Shown: positions 1 through 12,530 of the stretch, one piece after another
Layout of the letters: each line of letters opens with the position of its first letter
How positions within the stretch are numbered: the first letter of the stretch is position 1
Source of the DNA: Owenia fusiformis
Lineage: Eukaryota; Annelida; Polychaeta; Sabellida; Oweniidae
Reading direction: 5' to 3'
Length of the DNA stretch: 60,000 bases
Assembly (NCBI GenBank): GCA_903813345.2
Contig: CAIIXF020000008.1
Span: forward strand, 26,770,822-26,830,821
The notes under the pieces: model-generated
Told to the model about the DNA's origin: nothing
The model's database searches: none
Seen by the model: the letters and a program-made list of their open reading frames with translations, nothing else
Program-made: the position numbers and the translations under genes

Positions 1-551
1 TGTCACAAAGCAAATACACGAAGAGTACTAGGGCCACAAAGCAACCAGACTACTAGGAGACAAGTAGTATTCTGGTCACAACGCAAACAGACAAATAGAA
101 GTGTTGTTGCAAGAAACTAGATAATAAGAACCAATGGTCACAAAGCTGCAAACAAACATGCATGTGTTTTAAAAGAAAACAAAAACTGATCACAAAGCAT
201 CCTAAAAGAACAAGAACAGATAATTACAACCACAGTTACAAAAACAAAGGGTCATCATACAAATTAACAAAACTGGCATTGGCATACATACATATGTATG
301 CAGTAAGTGGATGCAGCACCCACCTGAGATTTTGAAAATAAGCTTGCACCCACCTGAAAATCCATTAGCACCACCTTGAAAATGAGAAAAATGGGCTTAT
401 TTGACCAATTTTGGTCTGAATTGTGAAAATGAGAATTTTGCACCCCCTTGAAAAAAATCCTTTGGAGATCACTGGTATGCAAATGAGTTATCGAAAATAC
501 TGTTGAATGAAATTCATATATACTTTTCTAGTAATTTGTACAACAAGGTAC
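1..551. other. left-edge non-coding DNA inside or beyond gene A
   Basis: No exon that would continue gene A could be found here on the minus strand, so it is probably intron. The first 250 bases hold several diverged copies of a short motif, gtcacaaagc, spaced irregularly. Around 310-465 a motif resembling gcacccacctgaaaat recurs four times, which looks like a decayed tandem repeat. A similar motif (gcacccac with cacccacttgaaaa) occurs near 59130-59180. Confidence 0.4.
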
Positions 552-3500
552 CTGTTTATCAACAAATTTATCCCAGTCTTCAATGACAGGTAATGCCTCT
601 GAGTAGCCCAGTCCTATGTAGCTCAATGTCAGGTTCACTCTTATAGCAGCATATTTCAGTTTTGTACCATAGTAGGATGCTGGATTCAGAAATAAACTAC
701 ATTATTATATTCAATGATGAATGACTTGTTTTTTTATGTCACATTAAGAAGTGTTTTCATTGTGAAATTGACACAAAACTTATTGTGTTTTAATAATTTT
801 GGTAATTTTGCCATTTGCGCTTTCTCACCATTAACGAAATGGAATTTGATTTGCAACTAGAGAGAATCATTGACCATGTTTTAATACACCAATTAGATAG
901 GGACATTGAATTTCTCTTTTGTTTAGTGACTATTTGTCACTTATGCATCAATTATAAGACATTCTATGAGAGGGATGACCATTGTTATTACCTGGCTTAA
1001 AGTCAGGTATCAACTGATCCATCCAGACCACCTTCTGAGTATTACTACCATCTGGCTCCTCTCCGATCAGTGGATTAAACGTTCTGTATTCATCAGTTGA
1101 CATCATCGTGTAACTGTTGGTCAACCAATGGGAGATCATGATCTACAATAAGAGGATGGTGGAGTGATATCTTATAGTTCAGGAATTGTTTCGAATATCA
1201 CTATATCTATTCCACCAGTAATGCTATTGAGGACCTGCAAGGTTATTTTGACATTTAAGATGGTCAAGGTCATTAAAAAGGTCAAAAATGAGAAATCAAA
1301 GAATATGCTATCATGATCTGAGAATCGACGAAGGGCAACATTTCAAGAGAATTAACACTAACCCATATAAACAATAGAGCTCTTTCTATCAAATGCTTTA
1401 TTTAGGCTTTATTGAGAGGCAAACAACGTCAATGTTAACATGTTCAGACGTTGTAATAATGCTAGCATACCTCAAAGTATCTATAGAAGGATTTGGTGAT
1501 AGTTGACATGTTGTAGAAGAATGGCTGTTCCTCCATGAATGGTCTCACGTTCCCTTGGCTCAATGGGAACTCCATTTTCCCAATGTTTACCTCTTTGTTA
1601 AGTTGCATAGACGCTGGCAAGTCGGGTAGTTCTGGTAATTCTGGCAGTGTGAAGTTCTGCAATTCCTACAATATGTTGACTAATATACAGATTGTTTCAT
1701 GCTTGATTTTTAATATGAATTTTATTCCAGGATTGTAATATGATATTGACCGAGGAAAATATGATATTGTCCGGATGAGCGCAGCAGTGTGTTCTGTAGT
1801 TCCAGGGTATCCCGGGTGCCTCGTGTCGTGATGGGTTTTCTTAGTGAATACGATTTTAAGAAAGACACGATTTTTATTTCCAATGGAAAACAGTAGCATT
1901 ATGAAATAAGAATAATGATGTATCTACACATAAGTGCATACGGAGAAAGTATTGATAAGAAAGTGCAAATCAAAAGGTACAAAATGATGAAAAGTTGGGA
2001 CTTCACTTGCAACATAGATAGCATTGATCAACATTATTCGTCCAGTATTTTGTATGGAAAACCATTGCTTGCCTTTGCCAGGTTGCACCATTATATATAC
2101 CTGCATATACTTTTCCAAGTGTTCCATGAAACATGATATTTGTAGCTGATCTGTGACAGGATCCCTTCTAATCCTAAGTTTGTCTATTTCCTCGTTGCTC
2201 AGGTTATGTAGTCGTCTACACAAGTCCTTGAAATACAAATTCCGAATTATTTATCTCAACCCGTGAACATGATATGGGCGTGGACCTCTATATCTATAGA
2301 GTATAATGATATGGATTATGTACATCTGAAATCGACATTTAACATCATGTCATGTTCATGTCTGTATTTTGAGGAGCAATTTCGAAAACCGTCCTTAGAG
2401 CAAATTAGAGCATCTTGTCAAGGGCTAAAGTTAACGTTGGACGATGACGATGTTCAAGAAGACCGAAACATAGGAGAGAAGAAAACCTAACAGACAAACA
2501 GGAAATATGATCTATGACACTGTGGGTGAAGACAATAATTTCTCTTACATCAAACGTGTGTACCCGTGTGTACTAGCAAAGTAAATATAGATACAGTAAA
2601 ACCTGTCTTAGTGAACACCTCTCTCTAGTGGTCACCCTTCCTCCTCACATACTCTTCTAACTTCTGTATAAAGCAGCCTCTCTATAGTGAACACCTACCT
2701 ACCGCGAACACGTTAATGCGGTTCCTTGGGTGTTCACTGTACACAGGTTTTACCGTACCATTAATTCTTACCAAAAGTGCGAATTGTACGGGAGGTGTGT
2801 TCAAATCAAACTTCTCGTCCCAAACCTGGTCCCCATAGCAATGGACATCACTATGGTGACATCTACTCATATCACGTGGTTTGATCCCCCACACAATGTA
2901 TACCTGGAATAAATATTACATAAAATGCATATCGTGGTAAATTATGCATGGCATGTAAAAAATTCTTAGTTTGTGACTTCTCAGTTTTTATATCAGCACC
3001 AAGAAAAAGTGACATATCGTTATAGTAGCCATTTTTTTGTAACGAGCGTTCGGTGTCGGCGTTCCGCATTTATGTTATGACAAATTCACTTTTGTTAATG
3101 TAACTTGTTTACTTTTGTATTCCATCGTTATTTTAATTCTATTGTATAAAGTATGTACCTCCAGAAGATCATCTGATGCTGGGATAAACACGCGATTAAC
3201 AAGGTGATTCGCTCGAGCGTAGTTTGTATTTTGTGTCCAGATTTGCATCTAAAAGGTATACAATAATATTAAAGATGGCATCACATTTAATGCCAAAAAT
3301 TATAAAGAAAATGAAACAATTGTAAAGTAATATGAATTTAAGGTCGGAGATCATAAAGGTAAACACAAACACATCAATTCATTAATTCAACTTTTGGTGT
3401 ACGGTGTTCGGCGTTTGGTTGTTCGGCGTCTGTAACACATGGCAGGTGGTGAGATTTTGCATGTTAATGCCTTGTTGAAATTGTATTAGATTTTCATCAA

Positions 3501-6137
3501 GCGGAACATTCAATTACAAGCATAAGTTCAAAGTGGTATATCAAAAAGTTATCATACCGTTTCTGCAGATGGCCTGAGCCTAGTAAGCCAATACAGGAAA
3601 AAGCCAAACAGAAGTGTGTACATGGCAAGTATAATCCATCTTGCAATGGGATGAGTGATGAAACGGAAATATGGACCTTTGAAGAATTTGGTGACTGGAT
3701 GTTGTTTTTCTGTGTTAACCTCTTTGATTTCACTTGATTCTTCCTCTTCGTGTTTATTATTTCTGCAGCATTTACAGCATCCGCAACAGCAGGGTTTGCT
3801 TTCGAAGAACACATGCCAAGTGTAGACGACGGTTGGGAAAAATGTTATGACACTTATATAATTGATGGCTATTAACGTTGCTGCAAATATGCCCATAGAA
3901 TATATTGCTAAAAGGGGGGATATTGCATTAGTCAGAAACGCTGCAGATGTTGTCAATGAAGTGTAAAACATAGTCCCAGAGGCTCTCCTATAGGTGTCGC
4001 TCATTCTGTGGGCAATGCTTTTATATTTGTATATCTTATTAGCTTCCCACGTGTTGAAAAATACGAAGAAATCGTCAGCACCGATACCAAGGATAAGGAA
4101 GATGGTTATAATGTGGTAGTAGCCGAAATATCTATAGTCAAATACAATGCGGTAGATGATACATGTTGCCAAAAAGGAAGTGAAAACTGAGAGAACCGCC
4201 CATGACGTCACCCAGAATGATCTAGTTTGAACAAGAATGAAAAGGTATATGAAAACCAAAGAACCAGCGATGAGAATCATGTCTCTAAACACTTGCCATC
4301 TACTCTGTGGTACAAACATATACATGGAATAATGAACCAATTCTACATGTTCTTTGTGCTTCTCTTGCATTTCAGTCAAGATTGGGTTAAACGTTGCGAG
4401 CAAATAGTCTCGTATATGTTCATAAAGATCATCGTCAGATACATTTTGGCGCAAAGGTCGACCGATTGTTATCACTGATCTTGTTTGTTTTGACTTCGCA
4501 ACCTTTCCATTTATCTGTGTGTCATGCGCCATAAAGAATATAAAGTTCTCAAGGGTCTGGGGATGAATACTAGCAAGGTATAGTACACCAGTTATGTTGT
4601 TGAATTCAGGGTCGTAAAATCCCTCGTCTAATGATCGATAAGTTCCATCGAAATATCTAAGAATTGAAAATGGTTTTATACAAACTCTACCTGGACCCAG
4701 TTGACAGTACTTTTCTTGGAAGTCTGTTGCATTAAAAATTCGATTTTCTATGTCTTCCATAATGAGTAAATTATCCCGTGTGAAGATATTGTCTCCTCTC
4801 GCAATATAAAATAGTTCCAAAGTATCTTCAACTCCTCCGCGTGGCCAATCGGGCATAATGGTGTCCCAAGTGAAACGTTTAATGACGCTCGTGTTGCTAT
4901 TTCTTGACTCCCATGCCAGCCAACGCAACCTCTCGTTTCCGTTGATATCAAGCGGCATGATGATGAATTCGGCTGGGAACAAATTATAACCGGCCAACAG
5001 AAGTATCAGACTCAACAACACCAGAAAGCCATGCCCACCGAGAGTGACAGCTGCAAGAATAGATTTTCGAATTCAAATCAAATTCCTTTCTTATGATATG
5101 ATCATATCATGCAATATCATCACATAATTTCATTTTTATTTTGTATAAATCAAATGTTGAAGAATTGACATTTGGGTTATTAATGGTTATCTAAAGTCTA
5201 ATTCATCATCTCATTTCAAACATTTTGTTTTAGATTAGATCGGTCATCCACCTTTAATTCTTATAAATTCTCGATATCTATAAATCATAAATAGGTTGTT
5301 TATAAAAGAAAAAGAAAATGGCTGTCCTAAGCGTCGGGCTAACCCCACTCCTAGCCCTTTGAGAACTGTTCCGAACTTCCGCTCTTTGAATAGTTAGCAG
5401 TGCTGTACTTGAACACCTATAGCTAGTTGACATCTCATAGTATAATCATATACAATTTGTTTACTTGTCTTTTTAAAATCAACTTAGGGTCAAAAATCAA
5501 TGTGGCATTTTGCGTCCCCTCGTCTCTCTATTTATTTTGAAATAGATCTAGGAAATGAACAATAATATATAATATGTACAATAATATATAATATGTACAA
5601 TAATATATAATATGTACAATAATATATAATATGTACAATAATATATAATATGTACTACAGAATATGTAAATTATGATTGATCTTTTGGGTTTTGGGTATG
5701 TTTTCTGCAACAGTTTTATTTTCCAAACATTTCTTACGCTTTCTTAAATTGTACTTACCGAAAGCTAATTTTGGATTGTTTACAATAAAGCTGCAAAACT
5801 TTAGGGGGTCTTGATCTCTCCGAGCCTTTTTCTTCTTTTCAAAGTCATCTAGATATGCCAAGTCTTTATCAACACCTGTTGCGTCATTGGCATTGTTCAT
5901 TTTGCCTTCCTTAGTTTGTAAATTGTGACTAACCATACCATTAGGTTCAGAAATATGATTTTCATAAGTCTTTACAGGAAGCGTGGTATGTTCACTGATT
6001 TGACCATTCATTTTGGTAGTGTCTGTCGGGGCATGACATGTATACCCATTTGTCTGCAGGGAATCATCTTTCATACCATCCGCGATAAAGCCATTATTTT
6101 CCATATCTAATACTGTCTTAGCATATAAATCTATCAA
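552..6137 (-). CDS. Dispatched/Patched-like RND transporter, gene A (3' end outside window)
   Basis: Eight in-phase exons on the minus strand: 5759-6137, 3558-5050, 3159-3248, 2772-2903, 2101-2226, 1471-1656, 992-1142 and 552-679, giving 895 codons. All junctions are GT-AG and phases match. The N-terminal 126 residues are polar and cytosolic-looking; a first membrane segment follows at about 131-148. A large extracellular loop with LRYFDGTY precedes a sterol-sensing-type block of five membrane segments carrying GIGADD (about 448-453), the RND transmembrane acid motif typical of Dispatched. A CCCGCCKCC cysteine cluster follows the block. Family knowledge: Dispatched releases lipid-modified Hedgehog using an ion gradient; whether this paralog does so is unknown. 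The second RND half, present in gene B, is cut off by the window edge (about 205 residues missing). Start could also be Met12 (6104). Patched-domain-containing protein is the alternative name. Confidence 0.88.
2592..2757. mobile_element. small inverted-repeat element, ACAGTAAAACCTGT family
   Basis: It starts with tacagtaaaacctgt and ends with acaggttttaccgta, near-perfect inverted termini. The interior repeats gtgaacacct in both orientations. It lies in an intron of gene A, 15 bp from the splice donor of the 2772-2903 exon. It has no coding capacity, so it is a MITE-like non-autonomous element. Other members are at 13415, 23189, 30622, 37796 and 39200. Confidence 0.65.
3385..3482. repeat. interspersed repeat, GTCACCACC family (minus-oriented fragment)
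   Basis: The segment carries ttcggcgtctgtaaca, atggcaggtggtgag and ttgcatgttaatgcc in the order seen in other copies at 47190, 55405 and 56455. It lies in an intron of gene A. Only one end is recognisable here. Confidence 0.5.
5558..5656. repeat. AT-rich tandem repeat, 19-bp unit
   Basis: The unit aataatatataatatgtac (with slight length slippage) is repeated about five times in intron 1 of gene A. It is simple-sequence expansion; the open reading frame across it is an artefact. Confidence 0.85.
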
Positions 6138-6925
6138 TATTTTCCAAGTCTGGCTAGTCTGCTAGCATATCAAAAATATGCTACCTTGTCAGTCGAGTTT
6201 TTTTCGTTATCTATTACTCTTTGGTTGTAAACACGGAGTTTTGTCATTGCATTGTCGGCAAAGTACGTATGTACCAACACATTCAGTTTATAAACCTCAA
6301 TATTGAACCGATCTTCAGTATATCTTTTTATTTAGACCTTTTATCTCTTATTGGGAGTCCATATGCACTAATTAATAACATTCGAATTTGTGTTATCATA
6401 TTGTGCCAATGTCAAAAGATATAGGTAGCTTTGATAAATCATTATATTTTGGCTGCTCTTAAGAGGCGGGATTAGGTTATATACTAATGTAATATATTGA
6501 ATAACTCAAAAAGAAAAGTGTTCGAAATGGTTGACCAACATAGTCCATCATTCCTTTTGGTATGGGTGTGATGTGAAATGACATTATGCGATACATATGA
6601 AATGATGTAATATAATAACGGGTTCGAGACTGAATACTTTTTATTTATACCAAAATATTCTTGATTAGCCGTCTAGATCATCATCATGCATGATTTGCAC
6701 TAATAATATCCTTTCTTGGGACACTATTTAATTCCTACTATTTCCTGATGAGGAGGTGATAGACCCCCCCATCGGTGCGATAACAGAACCGATGCTTAAG
6801 TGCAGATGTACTGGTTTTCAACTGATGACGCATTGCTCTGTCGGTTATAAAGTCTCAATGTTAAACTAGTTCACCTTATCTCAATAATTTTAAGCACAAG
6901 TACTGAAGATAACACAATATATTTA
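6138..6925. other. presumed 5' flank and promoter side of gene A
   Basis: AT-rich, no coding signal on either strand. It holds the upstream region of gene A (minus strand) and ends at the target-site duplication of the 2.1-kb inverted-repeat element. I cannot point to a specific promoter motif with confidence. Confidence 0.35.
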
Positions 6926-7654
6926 CACGCCTAACCATCGACAAGGTACAGTCACGTGACAGTGACAAAATATGCCGTAGTACACTTTTGATGTACTATG
7001 TCATTTCCGCCATTTTATATCGCCATTTTCTAGAATGAGGAAGCGAGGGTAAGAACTAGCATTGATTTGATCAATATTGTGTCAGTTCATCATCAGGCAG
7101 TTGTTGCATTCGATTTGTAATTAAGTTGCAAATATGCATATCTATTTCAAATGATCCTCAGCAACTTCAATATCTTGTTATAGATCTACCCAGTACGCCA
7201 GGGATCTCTAAATCTTGACTGAATTTCGCAAAATTCTCTCTAATTTTTGTTTTGCTATGCAAATAACAGCCAAACTACGACTAACACAACTTAAGATAAG
7301 TATACAAATATACATCCAGAGTTAATGCAAAACCGCTTTTTACTTTGGATGCTACTACGAAAAACAGATAATGTATGTTGTCAACTCGAATGTATGTTGT
7401 CACATTGGCCTTACAGATCTCAATTCACAGTTAATTTTACATGAATGAAATGCTATAATGTACGTGTAATAGAAGGAACATATTTGATAATAAAGTAATA
7501 ATTTATAATAATAGGGCTGGCATATCGAAAAAATTACTCTAATATTTTGTCCGTTAATCAATAAAATTGTCATTGATATGATTAAATTTCAATGTTACTA
7601 ATAATTTTTTAGTATTCCATAACCCTGGCTTTTGAACTTCTGCACTTCCCCCCC

Positions 7655-8225
7655 TAGGCAGACATATACCAATTTCTCCATAGTATGTGTCATATATCAT
7701 ATTTAAGCTTATCCAAAGTTACATTGATTTGCCAAATATGATGGTTCAAATGGTAAAAAGTAACAGGCATTTCAAAAATTAGCGTTTTGCCAAAAAGTCC
7801 ATTTCAGTATCCTGGAAACAGCCCTGACCTGAATGTGACAGAAAATATGGATGCTATTCTCGAAGATAATATATGGATATCGAGTTCTAAAAAGATGACG
7901 TTTAGGGTAGATACTCCAAGGAAACTCTTCTTATGCCTTAAAAAGGTTTTATGAAGATTACAAAACGCCATATCCCTATTTGAAGCCAGTTTAAGATCAT
8001 ATGGAAAGTATTGCTGCTGTTAACATGGCGGCTAAGGAGACACACCGACTATTGTTTTGGTGTAAAACTGACTTTAATTTTGTCCAAACACTAACTTTTG
8101 AAATTCCTGTAACTTTTTCCATTTGTGAGTTGAACCATGATACTCGGCAAATTAATGTAACTTTGGATGAGCTTTAAAATGATATACGACACATACATGG
8201 AGACATTGGTATATGTCTGCCTATG
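7655..8225. mobile_element. nested decayed Tc1/mariner-like element
   Basis: About 140 bp at 7655-7795 (starting near taggcagacatataccaat) reappears inverted at 8085-8225 (attggtatatgtctgccta) with scattered mismatches. Between the arms is a fragment of Tc1-type transposase. The sequence beyond the right arm, gggacaccctgta, resembles common Tc1-like ends. The element is nested inside the 6926-9071 element, so it inserted later or is part of it. Confidence 0.6.
7808..7954 (+). pseudogene. Tc1-like transposase C-terminal fragment
   Basis: Translation gives 48 residues beginning YPGNSPDLNVTEN, which matches the WPGNSPDLNPIEN signature around the last catalytic acidic residue of Tc1 transposases, then a stop. 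Upstream catalytic regions are absent, so this is a dead remnant. The match rests on the motif only. Confidence 0.6.
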
Positions 8226-9076
8226 GGGGCCCATAATTTCGGGACACCCTGTAGCATAAAGTCATCTTGGATTAGCTAGTAAAGATCTCTCCATGAACTC
8301 CTTAAGATTATTAAAATTCATAAAAGTGCAACTAAACATAACGTAACGTACCGACGTCGAGTGGTTAAAGAGGTCGGAAGAAAACACGCCGTGGTCACAT
8401 ATTAGTCACCATATTAATACTTTCATAAAATAAAATAGCATTCAACGAAAGAATCACTTTTACCTGTTTATCTGTACTAGGGATACAGGAGCATGTTCGT
8501 TGAACATCACTTGTAACGCATAAAACCCTTAATGCATTTTGAAATTAAATCATTGCAATGTTTAATATTATAACTCATGTATTTCAATTACAGGGACAAC
8601 ATACACTGTGAGTTGACAACGTACATTTCTGATTTTTTAAATTATATCAAATGCATGAATGTTTATTAAATGTTCACCTGTCCTAAACTGTGTAGTTTAG
8701 AGAAACACATTCTCATAAAAATATTCGACACTCTGAGACGTCAGGGGAGAAAATTATCAAAGGAAATGTGTAAAAAACAACATTTTTCCAACCGAAGAAT
8801 CGTATGGGTAGACTAACAACGAAAAAAATCGAGCACTGCTCGAAGATCTTTTAACGTTATTAGAAAAATAAATGTCTTTGAAATCGAATGCACGCGAAAT
8901 CAAACATAAAATCCTTTGTGTTCTCCTAAAATTTATTTTTGAAAACCTGCATCGAACCTACATCATGGTCTTCGCTCAAAATCAGTTAATAGTGATATAG
9001 TACATCAAAAGTGTACTACGGCATATTTTGTCACCTGTCACGTGACTGTACCTTGTCGATGGTTAGGCGTGATTTA

Positions 9077-10763
9077 ACAACAAATTAAAAATAGATATCG
9101 TTTGTGGAATATTCATTTACATTGTATAATATCATAGGCTAAGGGCGATAGAAATCATTTTTATAATAAAGATGGCATGGTAATCGATCTGTGTTTATCT
9201 ATGTTTCTCTTTAGAGAAAAAGATAATTTACTGGATTCTGTTGGTGCTGTCATCTTTATATCGGCCCAGAACCTATGTATAATATGGCACAAATGGCGTC
9301 CACCATTTGATTTAATTAGTATAAAAATGTTTTGACTGTGTTTAATTGAGATGAAAATAATGATACAAGATGCAACATAAAAGGATACGTTCTTTTTTAA
9401 TACTTTTTAATACTCAATATTGGCAATACATATTTTACAATAACAATTACTTGACAATAAAATAAATAAACTCTGTATAACTGAACAATAGACTTTTGAA
9501 AATATAATCTAAGATAGATTCTACATATCTTTGTACTATATTTGTACTATAATTATATATTATGTATAACTGTTTCATACACTTTAAAAATATAATGTCA
9601 GATTGGTGTACGGCTAGCTAAAATTTTTACGTAAACGTAATTTATGAAGTGACGTTAAAAAGGAATACTTACGTAAATAGATACAGAACTAGTAAAGAAT
9701 TGAGCATATCAAACCATAATTGATAAGAGATCATGCATGGTTGCAGAGCAGCTCATAATACGAGACTGATACTCATAGGTAACTGTAAAGGCTAGCACGC
9801 AATGCAACCAATGTATACTTTCATTGAACAGCGATAGAAGTCTAAAGGTAACATTTTGCAAATGAAAACCTCATGATTGATATGTGATATCACTCATTTA
9901 TTGCATCGCATGCTGGTCTAAAATTACTCGACTAGGTTTGTGTCTATAATACAACTGTGTAATCACTACATGATGAGGATTACTGTTATTTGCATTATTG
10001 TGATTACTAATGAATTTTGATATCTGTATCACATTTTATGTGGGTATTCATGATCATTTAGAATACAAAAATGAAAATAAAAATATCTCGTACGAAACCT
10101 TAATTCTGTCCCATGTGTGACCTTATATTGTACTATTTATTGTCAAATGCCTTTCGGTCTTTTAGCACATGAATGCGTGAAATGATTGTTCTTCTTCTCT
10201 GAATTACAAAAGTAATAATATCACTAGTTTAAATATTTACAAAAATATTGATTTTATACATTTAATAAATATCAAATATAGTTGTTTTACATAATATTAT
10301 ACTATTATTGGGCTGTAACATGGATATTTAAAACAACCCCAAGATATTTAAAACAACCCTTAGACTAGAGACAAATCGGGAGTAAAACTTTTATTTTATT
10401 TTGTAAAAGGTCAAACAGTTCAGACTTTACTTCTCTATAATACTGTCTTTTTAGAGCATTTGGCCATCATATTGAACCATGTCATCGATGCTATGATTAT
10501 CAGAATGGCATTCGGAAATCTTTATGAAAAGTAAACACTCCCTTTCACACTCTTCTCTCCTCTTTTCTTCACCTTGAGTGAAGTATGTTGATCGCATGGT
10601 TCATCTGTCTTAATTCATCCACTAAAATCGGACCTATGGTGACAAAATTGCAAGCAACATGTGCCATTGACCTACCAATCTTTCTTACAATCTCAAATAC
10701 AATACCTCCTTTTATGCTAACTTAACAAATATGATGTTGAGAAATTTCAATCACCTGACGTAC
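9077..10763. other. non-coding intergenic stretch between gene B and gene A
   Basis: AT-rich sequence with no exon, RNA gene or clear repeat that I recognise. It should contain the 3' untranslated region of gene B. A minus-strand AATAAA (plus-strand tttatt near 10390) about 370 bp after the gene B stop is a candidate polyadenylation signal. Confidence 0.4.
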
Positions 10764-12493
10764 TCACTTACAGCATTTAAGTTTACGTGCTAAGGGCATA
10801 ATAGAACCAAACTCATTCTGAGGCCCAAGCAACACTAACAAGACAGTGAAAAATCCCAAGGCATACATCACTGAGAATCCTATAGTTGAGAACATGATAA
10901 TTCCAAACTGGGTAAAGAACAAGATCTCGGCTAGTAATATGAAAAAGGATGCCCCGAGCGTTGTGATGGAACCAGAGAGTACAGAGACGCCGACTTCTTC
11001 CAGCATCGAGTGGACCCTTCCCAGGCGATCCTTGTGTGGAGACCGACTATATCCCTCCGCTAGATGCACGACATAATCCACAGAAAGACCGACTATCAAC
11101 ACAAGGTTTAGGCATTCCAATATCTGAAAAAAGCATCCAACAGTTCAATATGTTACACATATAGCTGTATTTTAATTCTAAAGAGACTTTACGGACACCC
11201 TGTACAATTCATATAATGGTTTGTCTGAGTCTTGGGTTTTACGTGTTCTCTAATAATTGTCAGACACACTCTTAGGCTCTCTTACACACGGACCTCTGCC
11301 ATTACCTCCTCTGTGTCTAGGCTCAATAAATATACCATATATCCTTTGAGCCTACTTCCAATAGGGTCTGCACACTTACCCCTAGTTTCCAACCAGCCAA
11401 TGGGATAACTCCTACCACGGATGTCGTTACCATGGCGATGCTACACAATGCGAAGAATCCAACAATGACATTCTTGGTTGCTATGATCAATATGGGGAAC
11501 GCAATGCACAATCCGATGATGATGCCGTTAATGGCAGAATTAGTCAAACTCTGAAATCAGATTATTCAGTTTGAGTATAACAATTCCCGATATTGTTTTT
11601 TGTTTGTTAAATATCTATTTCAATTTTATTACACATGCACACTAGTTATCTTTGTGAAAAAGGCTTGAAAGTTCATATTTATGATTGTGGTATATATTAA
11701 ATATGTTCCAGTCTCTTATGATATTAGTTGTTGCACTCGTAACATTGTTGCTGTTATTCTGTAAGTGCTCCAATTTTATAAATGTGGTACCATTATTTGG
11801 AAGGTTTGGACAGAACTGTTAGTATACTAATAGTGGAACTAACTAGCCCTGTTTCTATTATGTGTCCAATGTATTATATACAGCGTGTGCCAAAAATTCT
11901 GCAGTATCTGATATCCAATCAATTTTGTACAGTAGATCAAATAAAACATGCCTGCATTCTTGTTTTGTCTGTATCCCAAAAGTAGAAAAGTCAACCTATG
12001 ACCGATGAGAATAGTCTAAATCTAGTGGTACTAACTAATAAAAAAGTAATTTCATATGCTTTTTGATCCCCATCAACATTATGTATACTAACAATCTAAC
12101 CGTTCGAATTTGACCCATACACGTTGACATTGACCTCAGTCACCCAAACATGGGTCACCAAGGGCCATAGCAGCTCTAAAAGGACTAAAAACACCTAGAA
12201 ATTGACATTGGAATGACCTTGTCCCATAAATGTTGACCTTGACCTCAGGTCACCTAATCGTGGGTCGCCAACGGTCATAGCAGCCCCCAAATGCCCTAAA
12301 ACGCCAAATACCTAGATATTAATACTTGACCTTGTTGACCTTGACAAAACAACCCTCAAATGCCTTGAAATGCCAAATACGTACCTTTGACCTTGGAATG
12401 ACCTTAACCTCAGGCCTTCGTAGAATACCCACTTAGCATGTTGACTTAGTATGATGACCCAATGTTGAACGGTCTCGGAGGAGATGTTCGGAC

Positions 12494-12530
<37 letters not shown>

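Larger units (their letters stand above)
6926..9071. mobile_element. 2146-bp inverted-repeat DNA element with ATTTA target duplication
   Basis: The left terminus cacgcctaaccatcgacaag and the right terminus cttgtcgatggttaggcgtg are exact inverted copies, and the match continues for about 75 bp, through gtgacaaaatatgccgtagt and its inverse at 9013. The flanks carry the same 5-mer, ATTTA (6921-6925 and 9072-9076), as expected for a target-site duplication. No intact transposase is present, so it is non-autonomous or decayed. A second, smaller inverted-repeat element with a Tc1-like remnant sits inside (7655-8225). Confidence 0.8.
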
